Source of the DNA: Roseiterribacter gracilis
GTDB lineage: Bacteria; Pseudomonadota; Alphaproteobacteria; BOG-932; Roseiterribacteraceae
DNA: 64,000 nucleotides
Assembly: GCA_018332375.1 (NCBI GenBank)
Contig: BOPV01000001.1
Coordinates: 3,968,001-4,032,000 of the forward strand
Reading direction: 5' to 3'
Below the pieces are notes generated by a model. It was not told the DNA's origin and did not search any database. It saw nothing but the letters and a program-made list of their open reading frames with translations. The position numbers and the translations under genes were made by a program. This document shows, piece after piece, positions 17,552 through 25,764 of the stretch (its first letter is position 1; the number at the start of each line of letters is the position of its first letter).

Positions 17552-18868
17552 TCAGGCGGCGCGGCGAAATGGCTGCGCCGCCGCGTCTTCCCGCGGTTCG
17601 ACGCGCAATAGGCGGCGGATCAGCGGCGTGGCGATGAAGGTGCTCGCGATCGCCATCAACACCAGCATGGTGAAGACCGGACGAGGCAGTACGCCCAAAT
17701 CGTAGCCGATATTGAGCGCGATCAATTCCATCAGCGCGCGCGTATTCATGCAGACGCCGATCGTCACCGCGTCGCGTTGCGTTTCGCCCATCAGCCGCGC
17801 CGCGAGATAGGTGCCTCCGAACTTGCCCGCGAACGCGATCGCGATCGTGGCGAGGCACAGAACCCACATCCCGTCGCCCGCCAGCGAGCCGACATCGGTG
17901 CGCAGGCCCGTATAGGCGAAGAAGATCGGCAGGAAGAGCGCATTGACCAGGCCGCCGACGCGGCGCTGCCATTCTTCGACGAAGGTGCGGTCGTCATGCA
18001 GCGCGACGCCCATCGCGAAGCCGCCGATGATGGCGAAGACGCCGAGATTGCTAGTCGCCGACGCCGAAACGAACAACAACAGCAGCAGCAGGCTCAAAGT
18101 GCGGTTGTCGAGCTTGCCTTGCTGCAGCAGGCGCCGGCGCAGCCAACGCTGCAACGGCGGACGCACGGCGCGGAAGACCAGCGCCAGATAGGCAGCCAGC
18201 AGCACGACGCGCAGCGTCAGCTCGCCGGCGTCGAATTGCAGCAAGATCATCGCGGAGACCACACCCAGGATCAGCCAGCCGGCAACGTCGTCGATCGCTG
18301 CGGCGCCGATCGTCAGCGCCGCGATGCGCGTATGCGAGACGCCCAGCTCGATGAAGATGCGGCCCAGGATCGGAATTGCGGTGATCGACATCGCGACGGC
18401 AAAGAACAAGCGGAAGGACAGTTCGTCCGGCAGCGGACCGGGCAGCTGCGCCAGAAACCAGGGCGCGGTCACATAGCCCAGCGCGAACGGAACCGTGATA
18501 CCCGCGACGCTGATCGCGACCACGGTGCGTTTCGAAGTTGCCAGCGTGTCTTTGAAACGGAATTCGAGGCCGATCTGGAACATCAACAGGATCAGCCCGA
18601 CCTGCGCGATGCAGGTGAAGGCAGGCGCGGTCTGCGGCGCGAACAACGCATGCATCGTGCCGGGAAAGAACGCGCCGAACAGGCTGGGGCCCAGCACCAG
18701 GCCGGCGAGAATCTCGCCCGCGGCATCGGTCTGGCCGAGCCAGCGATTGCTGATCCAGACCACGATGCGCGTGACCACGAAGATCGCGATCAGCTGATAG
18801 AGCAGCAGCAGAACGAGATGTTCGGCGCCGGCGCCGACGGCGCTGCTTGCGGCTTCGGTTGAAGACAT
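17552..18868 (-). CDS. Cation:proton antiporter (CPA2 family, membrane domain only)
   Basis: This 438-residue protein has about 12 membrane spans of the Na+/H+ exchanger fold. AGEILAGLVLGPSLFG near the N-terminus and IGAAAIDDVAGWLILGV in the core carry the paired aspartates expected for cation exchange. The C-terminal nucleotide-binding TrkA-N/C domains of KefB/KefC are absent. The ATG at 18868 starts the hydrophobic region; longer openings run into the upstream terminator. It lies 5 bases from the convergent sugar porter stop, and upstream transcription from the TonB receptor is blocked by a terminator. The role in this sugar locus is unclear: potassium or sodium exchange are both possible. 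Confidence 0.8.
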   Translation of the reverse strand: MSSTEAASSAVGAGAEHLVLLLLYQLIAIFVVTRIVVWISNRWLGQTDAAGEILAGLVLGPSLFGAFFPGTMHALFAPQTAPAFTCIAQVGLILLMFQIGLEFRFKDTLATSKRTVVAISVAGITVPFALGYVTAPWFLAQLPGPLPDELSFRLFFAVAMSITAIPILGRIFIELGVSHTRIAALTIGAAAIDDVAGWLILGVVSAMILLQFDAGELTLRVVLLAAYLALVFRAVRPPLQRWLRRRLLQQGKLDNRTLSLLLLLLFVSASATSNLGVFAIIGGFAMGVALHDDRTFVEEWQRRVGGLVNALFLPIFFAYTGLRTDVGSLAGDGMWVLCLATIAIAFAGKFGGTYLAARLMGETQRDAVTIGVCMNTRALMELIALNIGYDLGVLPRPVFTMLVLMAIASTFIATPLIRRLLRVEPREDAAAQPFRRAA

Positions 18869-18877
18869 GCGCGCCTC

Positions 18878-18917
18878 AAAAAAATGCCCGGAAACGGAGG
18901 GGACTCCGCGTCCGGGC
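18878..18917 (-). terminator. Rho-independent terminator after the TonB receptor (18933-21293)
   Basis: Read on the minus strand, GCCCGGA pairs with TCCGGGC, with an inner CGGAG/CTCCG stem, followed by A and a run of seven T (plus-strand A-run at 18878-18884). It lies 15 bases beyond the receptor stop codon. Confidence 0.8.
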
Positions 18918-18932
18918 AGGTTCTGGGCAGGA

Positions 18933-21293
18933 TTAAAAGCGATATCGGAAATTGGCGCCGAAGGTACGCGGCGGCAGATACACCGATTGGAAAGCGCCGA
19001 ACGAATTCTGCGCGTTGGTTTTGATGCGATCGTCTTCGACGTTTTGCACGAACAGCTCGACCGACCAGGGCTTGTTCGACTCGTACCGGACGCTGAGGTC
19101 GGTGCGCGTGTAGCTGTTCTGCTTGTCGCCGTCGCCGAGGTTGAACACGCTGAGCCAGCTTGCCGTCTCGTAGTGGAAGCTGACACGCGGGATCACCGTC
19201 GCGCCGTTGAAGAGATGGAAGCTGTGCTCGTAGATCAGCTGCGCAGCAAAGCTCGGCGCGTGCGGCAGTTTGTGGCCGGTCACGTCGAGACAGGTGCTGA
19301 TGCCCGGCACCGCGCAGGGGGGCAGGCTGTAGTCGTTGCTGCCTGCGATCAGATGATCGAGCTTGGTGTGCTGGAACGACAGCGACAGGCCAAGCAGATC
19401 GTCCACGGTCGGCCGGGCTGCGATTTCGCTTTCGAACCCATAGACGGTGGCGCCGTCGGCGTTGTTGGTGCGCAGCACGTGCGTGCCGTCGGGATTGGTG
19501 ACGGGCGCGCTGAACTGGAAGTTCTTCAAGTCTTCGTAGAAGAACGCGTTGTTGACGGTGAGGCGTCCGCCCAGCAAGCGCAGCTTCAAGCCCGCTTCAT
19601 AGTTGGTCAGCGTCTCGGGATTGTAGAGGAAGCCCCCGTCCTGCACGCCGCCCGACTTGTAGCCGGTCGACACGCTGGCATAGCCCATCACGTCCGGCGT
19701 GAAGTCGTAACTGACGCGGGCGAGATAGGTCATCTTGTTCCACGAGCCGCTGCCCGTGTTGTTGCTGAACACAGTCCAGCCGAGCGAGCGCGCGTCCTGG
19801 TTCACCGCAACGGGACCGCCGCAGCCGGCGCCGCAGAAGCCGATGCCGACGCCACCTTCGTTGCCGCGCTCGTCTTTGGTGTAACGCAGGCCGCCGGTGA
19901 GATGCAGCTTGTCAGTCAGGTGATAGGTCGCCTGGCCGAACACGGCCTTCGACGTCACCGTTTCTTTGGGCTGCAGGAATTCGCCGCCCCAGTTGACCGG
20001 GCCCTGCGTCGAACCGTTCAGAATGTTGATGTCGAAACGGATCGAGTTGTCTTCGTGCCCGTAATAGGCACCGAGGATCCAGTCGAGATCGTGCTTGCCG
20101 TTCGACTTCAGTTCGACTTCGTGGCTGTACGAATAGTATTTCGCGAGGTTGGTGCGATCTTCCTGTTCGTTGCCGCCGCTGGCGAAGCTGGTCGGCAACG
20201 TCGCGCCGCCATCCTGGTCGAAATTGGCGCGACCTTTGAACCAGCTATAGCCCGCGATGTACGTCACCGAGAGATAGTCGTTGATGTCGTAGTCGAATCG
20301 GCTGCGCAGGCTGTAGACGTCGCGATGCAGGAACGGCGCGATGTTGATCAATGCCGACCATTCGCTGGTGCCCGGCCGCGGCGTCTGCAGCAGGTTCATG
20401 TTGGGCGTGCCGCGATCCTGGAAATATTCGAAGTTCACGTTCCAGGTCAGGCGATCGGTCGGCTTCCACAAGGCGCTGAGGCGCACCGCGCTTTGATCCT
20501 GCGCGTTGTATTTGTCGCCGCTCTGCACATAGCGATTCGCGTCGAGCGGCTGGAAGGCGAGGTTGGTTCCGTTGGCGCGGTTGTACGCGGCGAGCGCGGC
20601 CTGCTGCTGCGCCAGCGGAATGGTCGGCGGCGCCTGGTAATCGACATAGCCGTCGTGCTTTTCGCGCGCGAAGGAGAGGCGCACCGCAAGCTTGTCGGTC
20701 AGCGGCACGTTGATCGCGCCGCGCGTTCCGACCCGGCCATAACCGCCGACACCGGCTTCGAGATTGCCGTACACGTCGTCGAGCGTCGGCTTGGCGGTTT
20801 GCATATTGACCGCGCCGACGGTGGCGTTGCGGCCCCACAGCGTGCCTTGCGGACCGCGCAGCACTTCGACGCTCTGCATGTCGAACAGCAGCGACGACGC
20901 GCCTTCCGGGCGTGCCGTGTAGATGCCGTCGACATAGAGCGCGACTTCCGGGTCGGCATATTCGGTTTTGGCGCTGTCGTTGCCGATGCCGCGCAACGTC
21001 ATCGTAATGACGCCGTGATCGCCCTGCGCGGTTGCCTGAAAGCTTGGCACCAGACGCGTCACGTCCTGGATCGTCTGGACGTGATTGAGATCGAGATCGG
21101 CGCCGTTAAGCACGCTGACCGCGACCGGCGTCGATTGCAGCGTCGTCGTCCGCTTGGTCGCGGTAACGAGAATTTCCTGAATTCCGGCCTGGCCGGACGT
21201 CTCAGCCGTCTGCGCGGCGGCATTCATGCCCGTCAGCAGCGCCATCGCCGCCGTCGTCGCATGCGCGCAGAAATAGAGCTTCTTCCGCAGCAT
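18933..21293 (-). CDS. TonB-dependent outer-membrane receptor of the LacI/halogenase locus
   Basis: This 786-residue receptor has a signal peptide ending near NAAAQ (residue 26) and TonB box IQEILVTATKR. The plug has TLRGIGNDSAKTEYADPEVALYVDGIY and VEVLRGPQGTLWGRNATVGAVNMQTAKP. The barrel ends in ANFRYRF. The ATG at 21293 has GGGAGGGA upstream. It is divergent from the tryptophan-halogenase-like gene, with three LacI-type palindromes in between, so the two genes are probably co-regulated. The cargo is unknown; a plant-derived glycoside is a reasonable inference from neighbouring GH3 and GPH genes. Confidence 0.9.
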   Translation of the reverse strand: MLRKKLYFCAHATTAAMALLTGMNAAAQTAETSGQAGIQEILVTATKRTTTLQSTPVAVSVLNGADLDLNHVQTIQDVTRLVPSFQATAQGDHGVITMTLRGIGNDSAKTEYADPEVALYVDGIYTARPEGASSLLFDMQSVEVLRGPQGTLWGRNATVGAVNMQTAKPTLDDVYGNLEAGVGGYGRVGTRGAINVPLTDKLAVRLSFAREKHDGYVDYQAPPTIPLAQQQAALAAYNRANGTNLAFQPLDANRYVQSGDKYNAQDQSAVRLSALWKPTDRLTWNVNFEYFQDRGTPNMNLLQTPRPGTSEWSALINIAPFLHRDVYSLRSRFDYDINDYLSVTYIAGYSWFKGRANFDQDGGATLPTSFASGGNEQEDRTNLAKYYSYSHEVELKSNGKHDLDWILGAYYGHEDNSIRFDINILNGSTQGPVNWGGEFLQPKETVTSKAVFGQATYHLTDKLHLTGGLRYTKDERGNEGGVGIGFCGAGCGGPVAVNQDARSLGWTVFSNNTGSGSWNKMTYLARVSYDFTPDVMGYASVSTGYKSGGVQDGGFLYNPETLTNYEAGLKLRLLGGRLTVNNAFFYEDLKNFQFSAPVTNPDGTHVLRTNNADGATVYGFESEIAARPTVDDLLGLSLSFQHTKLDHLIAGSNDYSLPPCAVPGISTCLDVTGHKLPHAPSFAAQLIYEHSFHLFNGATVIPRVSFHYETASWLSVFNLGDGDKQNSYTRTDLSVRYESNKPWSVELFVQNVEDDRIKTNAQNSFGAFQSVYLPPRTFGANFRYRF

Positions 21294-21371
21294 TCTCTGG
21301 TTCCCTCCCCGGGAAAAACGCAGCCGGTTTGCCCGGTCTGCAAATCTTGTTGGCGGGACGATGCGCTGGTC

Positions 21372-21420
21372 TGGCAGCGCTGTCAATCAAGTATGACAGC
21401 GTAATCAGACAACGCTATCC
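21372..21420. promoter_or_regulatory. Three LacI-type operator-like palindromes (receptor/halogenase promoters)
   Basis: TGGCAGCGCTGTCA (21372-21385), TGACAGCGTAATCA (21394-21407) and AGACAACGCTATCC (21407-21420) share the pattern TGRCARCGYTRTCA with a central CG, typical of LacI-family operators. The same pattern recurs at 25596 and 25687. Confidence 0.6.
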
Positions 21421-21474
21421 GGCGCCAGCTCTTCGTGGCAGGCTTCGTCAAAAGCAGGCCGCTGGGAGGAAGAA

Positions 21475-23040
21475 ATGGCGCGAATACAGAAGATTCTGAT
21501 CGTCGGCGGCGGCACCGCGGGCTGGCTGACCGCCTGTTATCTGGCCAAGACGCTGGGCGCCGGGCGGCCCGGCGCGATCGGGATCAAGCTGGTCGAGTCG
21601 CGCGACATCGGCATTCTTGGAGTCGGCGAGGGGACTTGGCCGACCATCCGCGCCACCTTGGCTGCGATCGGCATTGATGAAGCGCGCTTCATCCGCGAAA
21701 GCACCGCCACCTTCAAACAAGGCGTTCACTTCGCGCACTGGGCGCGCGCAGCCGGCAGTGCCGGCGCCGACCATTATTTTCATCCGTTCAATCAGCCCAG
21801 CTACAAAGGCGACGGTCTGCATCTGCTGCCTTATTGGCTGCTCGGCGCCGCGGGCGACGTGCCGTTCGCCGAAGCGGCCACGATGCAAAAGCGCGTCGTC
21901 GACGCGTCGCGCGCGCCGAAACGCTTTGGCGACGCCGACTATCAAGGTCCGATGAACTATGCCTTTCACTTCGACGCGTCGAAGTTTGCCGCGCTGCTCA
22001 GCGCGCATGGGAAAAGCCTGGGCGTCGAGCATGACTATGTGAATGTGCGCGACGTCGAACTCGACGAGCAGGGCGCGATTGCGGGCATTGTGACCGAAGA
22101 GGCCGGCACCCTGCACGCCGATCTCTATATTGATTGCAGCGGCTTTCGCGCCTTGCTGATCGGCAAGGCGCTGGGCAGCGCGTTTCGCGACGTCAACGAC
22201 ACGCTGTTCGCCGATCGCGCGCTGGCGCTGCAAGTGCCGTACGACCGGCCGGACGCGCCGATCGCTTCTTGCACGATCGCGACCGGACACGAAGCGGGTT
22301 GGACCTGGGATATTGGCCTGCATGAACGGCGCGGCACCGGCTATGTTTATTCCAGTCGCCACACTGACGATGCACGCGCCGAAGAAATCTTGCGCGCTTA
22401 TGTCGGCAACGTGGGTGAGGGGCTGACCCCGCGCCTGCTCAAATTCCGCACCGGCTATCGCGAGACGCAATGGATCAAAAATTGCGTCGCGGTCGGCCTG
22501 TCGGCGGGCTTTCTCGAACCGTTGGAATCAACCGGCATCGGCCTGATCGAAATGGCCGCCTATCTGATCGGGCACCTGTTTCCATTCGACGGCGATACGA
22601 CGCGCGTTGCGGCCGAGTTCAACGCGCAAATGACCGGCCGCTTCGAACGCGTCGTTGATTTCTTGAAGCTGCATTATTGTTTGAGTCAGCGCAGCGAGCC
22701 ATTCTGGCGCGACAATGTCGATCCGGCGACGATTCCCGCGACGTTGCAGGACAAGCTGGCGATGTGGCGTTGCCGGCCGCCGCACCGGCTCGACTTCATC
22801 AACGATCTTGAGATGTTTCCGCCGTCGAGCTGGCAGTTCGTGCTGTACGGGATGGAGTTCAAAACCGAGCTCGCTCCCGCGCGCACCGCGTTCCCGCAAT
22901 TCGATGCGGCGCGACAGGAATTCCACACGCTGCGCCAGGTGACGGGCCATGCGGTCAACGATCTGCCGCCGCATCGCGCCTATATCGATCACGTCATCCG
23001 CCACGGCGCGCTGCCGCAGCGTGCGCGGGTCGCGGTCTAG
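21475..23040 (+). CDS. Flavin-dependent tryptophan-halogenase-family protein
   Basis: This 521-residue protein has the FAD-binding motif GGGTAGW (11-17) and the halogenase-family lysine Lys81 in STATFKQGVHFAHW, which in characterised members binds hypohalous acid. PLESTGIGLIEMAAY contains the conserved glutamate near the substrate. The usual WxWxIP motif appears as WTWDIGL, with Leu for Pro. GGGAGGAAGAA precedes the ATG. Relatives often sit beside TonB receptors in carbohydrate loci of Caulobacter- and Xanthomonas-like bacteria, where the substrate is unknown. It should need a reduced-flavin supplier, which is not encoded nearby. Halogenation is plausible because the key residues remain, but it is not shown. 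Confidence 0.85.
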   Translation: MARIQKILIVGGGTAGWLTACYLAKTLGAGRPGAIGIKLVESRDIGILGVGEGTWPTIRATLAAIGIDEARFIRESTATFKQGVHFAHWARAAGSAGADHYFHPFNQPSYKGDGLHLLPYWLLGAAGDVPFAEAATMQKRVVDASRAPKRFGDADYQGPMNYAFHFDASKFAALLSAHGKSLGVEHDYVNVRDVELDEQGAIAGIVTEEAGTLHADLYIDCSGFRALLIGKALGSAFRDVNDTLFADRALALQVPYDRPDAPIASCTIATGHEAGWTWDIGLHERRGTGYVYSSRHTDDARAEEILRAYVGNVGEGLTPRLLKFRTGYRETQWIKNCVAVGLSAGFLEPLESTGIGLIEMAAYLIGHLFPFDGDTTRVAAEFNAQMTGRFERVVDFLKLHYCLSQRSEPFWRDNVDPATIPATLQDKLAMWRCRPPHRLDFINDLEMFPPSSWQFVLYGMEFKTELAPARTAFPQFDAARQEFHTLRQVTGHAVNDLPPHRAYIDHVIRHGALPQRARVAV

Positions 23041-24125
23041 CGCGCCTTCTTCGTCGCGGCTTTCTTCGCCGCAGCTGCTTGCGCCGGCGCGACCGAAGTC
23101 GATTGACGCAGAATGATTTCGTAGGGCAGCACGCGGTGCGGCGCCGGCGATGTCGATGCCGCTTGTCCGCGCTGCGCGAAGGCCGCGAACAGAATGTCGG
23201 CCGCCGCTTCGCCCATTTCGCGCACCGGATGACGCACCGTGGTCAGCGCCGGTGACAGCATCTGCGCCATCGGCGTGTCGTCGAAACCCACGATCGACAG
23301 ATCGCGCGGCAAAGTCAGACCTTGCTCGACCGCAACCGCGATCACCGCCGCCGCCATTTCGTCGTTGCTGGCGAAGATCGCGGTGGGCCGGTCGTCGCGC
23401 GCCAGCAAACGTCGCGCACACGGAACCGCCGAGGCGTAGGTAAAGCGGCCTTTCTCGAGTAGGTCGGACTCGATCTCGACGCCGGCTTCTTCCATCGCGG
23501 TACAGAAGCCGGAATAGCGCAGTTCGGTTGCCGCGTGGTTGGGCGAGCCTTTGATGAAGCCAATGCGGCGATGGCCTAGCGACAACAAATGCTGGGTTAG
23601 CTTGACCGCCGCTTCGCGTTCGTCGATGCGCACCGACGGCGACGCGTCGCTTTCCCGTTGCGGCGTGATGCGCACATGCGGAATACGGGCGCGCTCCAGC
23701 ACGCGCTGCACGATCTCATTGTCGGTAACCGGCGCGGTCAGCACGACGCCGTCGAGCCGCAGCTGGTGCAGCAAGGTGCTCGACCGTTGCTCGATGTCGG
23801 GGCTGCTATAGTCGATTTCTTCGATCAGCAGATGATAGCCATGCTCGCGGCAGCGATTGAGCAGGCCGGCCTGAATGTCGGACGTGTAGGTGCCGCTGGG
23901 ATCGCCATAGAGATGCGCGATCAGGAACGACCGGTCGCCGGCCAGGCTGCGCGCCGACAGGTTGGGATGAAAGCCCAGCTCTGCCACCGCCTTGCGCACG
24001 CGCGTCTGCATGTCTTCGGTGACGTAGCGCTCGCCATTGATGACGCGCGACACGGTTTTGATCGAAACGTTGGCGAGCCGCGCTACGTCGGTGATGGTCG
24101 GTTTGCGGTCCATGCCCTCAGTCAT
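23037..24125 (-). CDS. LacI-family transcriptional regulator
   Basis: This 362-residue regulator has a LacI helix-turn-helix at about 9-30 (TITDVARLANVSIKTVSRVINGERYVTEDMQTRV) and hinge helix NLSARSLAG, then a periplasmic-binding-protein-like effector domain. It ends in an unusual Ala/Lys tail, AAAKKAATKKAR. Its ATG overlaps the stop of the GPH symporter as ATGA, so the two are coupled; an ATG 12 bases downstream is an alternative. Five LacI-type palindromes upstream of the receptor, halogenase, symporter and second GH3 gene are its likely targets. The effector is probably a sugar imported by these genes. Confidence 0.9.
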   Translation of the reverse strand: MTEGMDRKPTITDVARLANVSIKTVSRVINGERYVTEDMQTRVRKAVAELGFHPNLSARSLAGDRSFLIAHLYGDPSGTYTSDIQAGLLNRCREHGYHLLIEEIDYSSPDIEQRSSTLLHQLRLDGVVLTAPVTDNEIVQRVLERARIPHVRITPQRESDASPSVRIDEREAAVKLTQHLLSLGHRRIGFIKGSPNHAATELRYSGFCTAMEEAGVEIESDLLEKGRFTYASAVPCARRLLARDDRPTAIFASNDEMAAAVIAVAVEQGLTLPRDLSIVGFDDTPMAQMLSPALTTVRHPVREMGEAAADILFAAFAQRGQAASTSPAPHRVLPYEIILRQSTSVAPAQAAAAKKAATKKAR

Positions 24126-25537
24126 TTGCTTCGTGCGCCGATCGGGCTTGCCCGTCGGACATAGAGTGGGTCGGTCGGCATCCGCAAGAAGAACAGAACC
24201 AGTGCCGATGCGGTCAGGCACAAGATCGGTAGCAGACACATGATCGTGCGCAAGCCGCGCAGCGTCGCATCGCTTTGTGCTGCATCGGCGACGAGACCGA
24301 TTTCGCCCAGCAAAACCCCAAGCAGCATGGCGCTGGCGCCGACCGTGACTTTCTGCAGGAACGACCACAGGCCGAAGACTTTGGCTTCGTCGCGCCGGCC
24401 GAATCGCCGCCCATGTTCGTCGACCACGTCGGGCAGCAGCGACCAGATGCAGACTGCGTGCGCGCCGCTGCCGGCTGAGATGACGACCAGAACCAGCACG
24501 GCGAGCGCGAACATGTCGCGCGGCACGAGATAGAGGCTGAATAGGCCGGCGATCATCACCGCCGAGCCGGCAATCCAGGCAGCCCGCTTGCCGTAGCGAT
24601 GGATCACCTGCACCCACAACGGGATGACGATCAAATTGGCCAGCGCGCACAGCGGCAGGATGTATTGCAGCATGTCGAGCCGCGCGAATTCGTATTTCAG
24701 CAGATAGACCAGATTCTTGTGAAAGAAGGTCAGCGCGATCGAGAACAATGCCAAGGCGGCCAGCACGCGCAGCAAGACGCGGCTATGACGTGCAATATGG
24801 AAAAAGCCGCGCGCGTCCTGCAGCAGATCGCGCCAGGTTCCCAGACCGCTGCGTTCGGTGCCGCTGTGTTTGGCTTCGCTGGTTCCGAAGAAGCACAAAA
24901 GAAACACCGCGACCGACAAGGCGCCGATACAGGCAGCGGCGGTGCGATAGCCGACGGCCGTGTCATCGCCGCCAAATTTCTGCACCAGCACTGGCAACAG
25001 GAAGGTGACGGTGAGCGCACCGAGATAGGCGAACTGCATCCGATAGCCGACCATCGAGGTGCGGTCTTCGACATTGGCGGGCATGCGCGCCGACAAGGCC
25101 GCATAGGGAATGTTCAGCACCGTATAGGCGGTGCGCAGCGCGATATGCATGACCAGCGCGTACACGATCAGCGCTGCACCGGAAAAACCCGGATGCGAGA
25201 AGGCAGCGACAAAGGCGCAGGCGAGCGGGATGGCGCCGAACAACAAATACGGACGATAGGAGCCGAAGCGACTGTTGGTGCGATCGGCCAGAATCGCGAC
25301 CAACGGATCGGCCGCACCGTCCCAGATCGATGCGAGAAAGAAGATCGTGCCCGCCCACCAGGCCGAGATCTTGAAGACGTCGGTATAGAAGTAGAGCAGG
25401 AAGAGATTGATCGACTGCCAATAGAGGTTGAGTCCGAAATCGCCGACCGCGAAGCCGAGCTTGCGACGTAGTGCGAGCGGCGCAGGCGACTCGCATGCCG
25501 TGTTCGCGTCTTCGCTGCGCCAGTCGCGCGTGGTCAT
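24122..25537 (-). CDS. GPH-family glycoside/pentoside/hexuronide:cation symporter
   Basis: This 471-residue transporter has 12 spans and the family hallmarks KLGFAVGDFGLNLYW at the start, FYTDVFKISAWWAGTIFFLASIWDGAADPLVAILADRTNSRFGSY in spans 2-3, and RTAYTVLNIPYAALSARM in the middle. MelB, LacS, UidB and XynP are relatives. The ATG at 25537 was chosen because GAGGTG lies 6 bases upstream; an opening at 25558 is possible. It is divergent from the second GH3 gene and coupled to lacI. The likely substrate is an oligosaccharide or glycoside taken up intact. Confidence 0.85.
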   Translation of the reverse strand: MTTRDWRSEDANTACESPAPLALRRKLGFAVGDFGLNLYWQSINLFLLYFYTDVFKISAWWAGTIFFLASIWDGAADPLVAILADRTNSRFGSYRPYLLFGAIPLACAFVAAFSHPGFSGAALIVYALVMHIALRTAYTVLNIPYAALSARMPANVEDRTSMVGYRMQFAYLGALTVTFLLPVLVQKFGGDDTAVGYRTAAACIGALSVAVFLLCFFGTSEAKHSGTERSGLGTWRDLLQDARGFFHIARHSRVLLRVLAALALFSIALTFFHKNLVYLLKYEFARLDMLQYILPLCALANLIVIPLWVQVIHRYGKRAAWIAGSAVMIAGLFSLYLVPRDMFALAVLVLVVISAGSGAHAVCIWSLLPDVVDEHGRRFGRRDEAKVFGLWSFLQKVTVGASAMLLGVLLGEIGLVADAAQSDATLRGLRTIMCLLPILCLTASALVLFFLRMPTDPLYVRRASPIGARSK

Positions 25538-25595
25538 GCAGTGCACCTCGAACAACACGCCGTGACCGGCGCTTGGCCCCGATTGACCGCTAATA

Positions 25596-25609
25596 TGGCA
25601 ACGTTATCA
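25596..25609. promoter_or_regulatory. LacI-type operator-like palindrome upstream of the GPH symporter
   Basis: TGGCAACGTTATCA is a 14-base near-palindrome with central CG, 59 bases upstream of the symporter ATG. It matches the sites at 21372-21420 and 25687. Confidence 0.6.
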
Positions 25610-25643
25610 AGCGCTTCTTTGTGGTGATCCAGCGATCCCGCGG

Positions 25644-25670
25644 CCCGGCCAGATTGCGACCCGGCCAGAT
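25644..25670. repeat. Short direct repeat in the symporter/GH3 promoter region
   Basis: CCCGGCCAGAT occurs at 25644-25654 and again at 25660-25670, 16 bases apart, between the two LacI-type sites. Function unknown; it could be a second factor-binding site or chance. Confidence 0.35.
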
Positions 25671-25686
25671 CCTGCGCCTGAGAAAT

Positions 25687-25700
25687 TGACAGCGTTGTCT
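25687..25700. promoter_or_regulatory. LacI-type operator-like palindrome upstream of GH3 copy 2
   Basis: TGACAGCGTTGTCT matches the TGRCARCGYTRTCA pattern with one terminal mismatch and lies 64 bases before the GTG start of the GH3 gene. Confidence 0.6.
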
Positions 25701-25764
25701 GAATGGCTCAACCATGACCGCGCACGGCTGTACGGCCGACCAAAAAAGGACAAGGGGGAAGCGC

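Noticed and set aside
18869..19186. Extension of the antiporter frame upstream of 18868
   Set aside because: It runs through the receptor terminator and antisense of the receptor end; the membrane protein begins naturally at MSSTEAASS.
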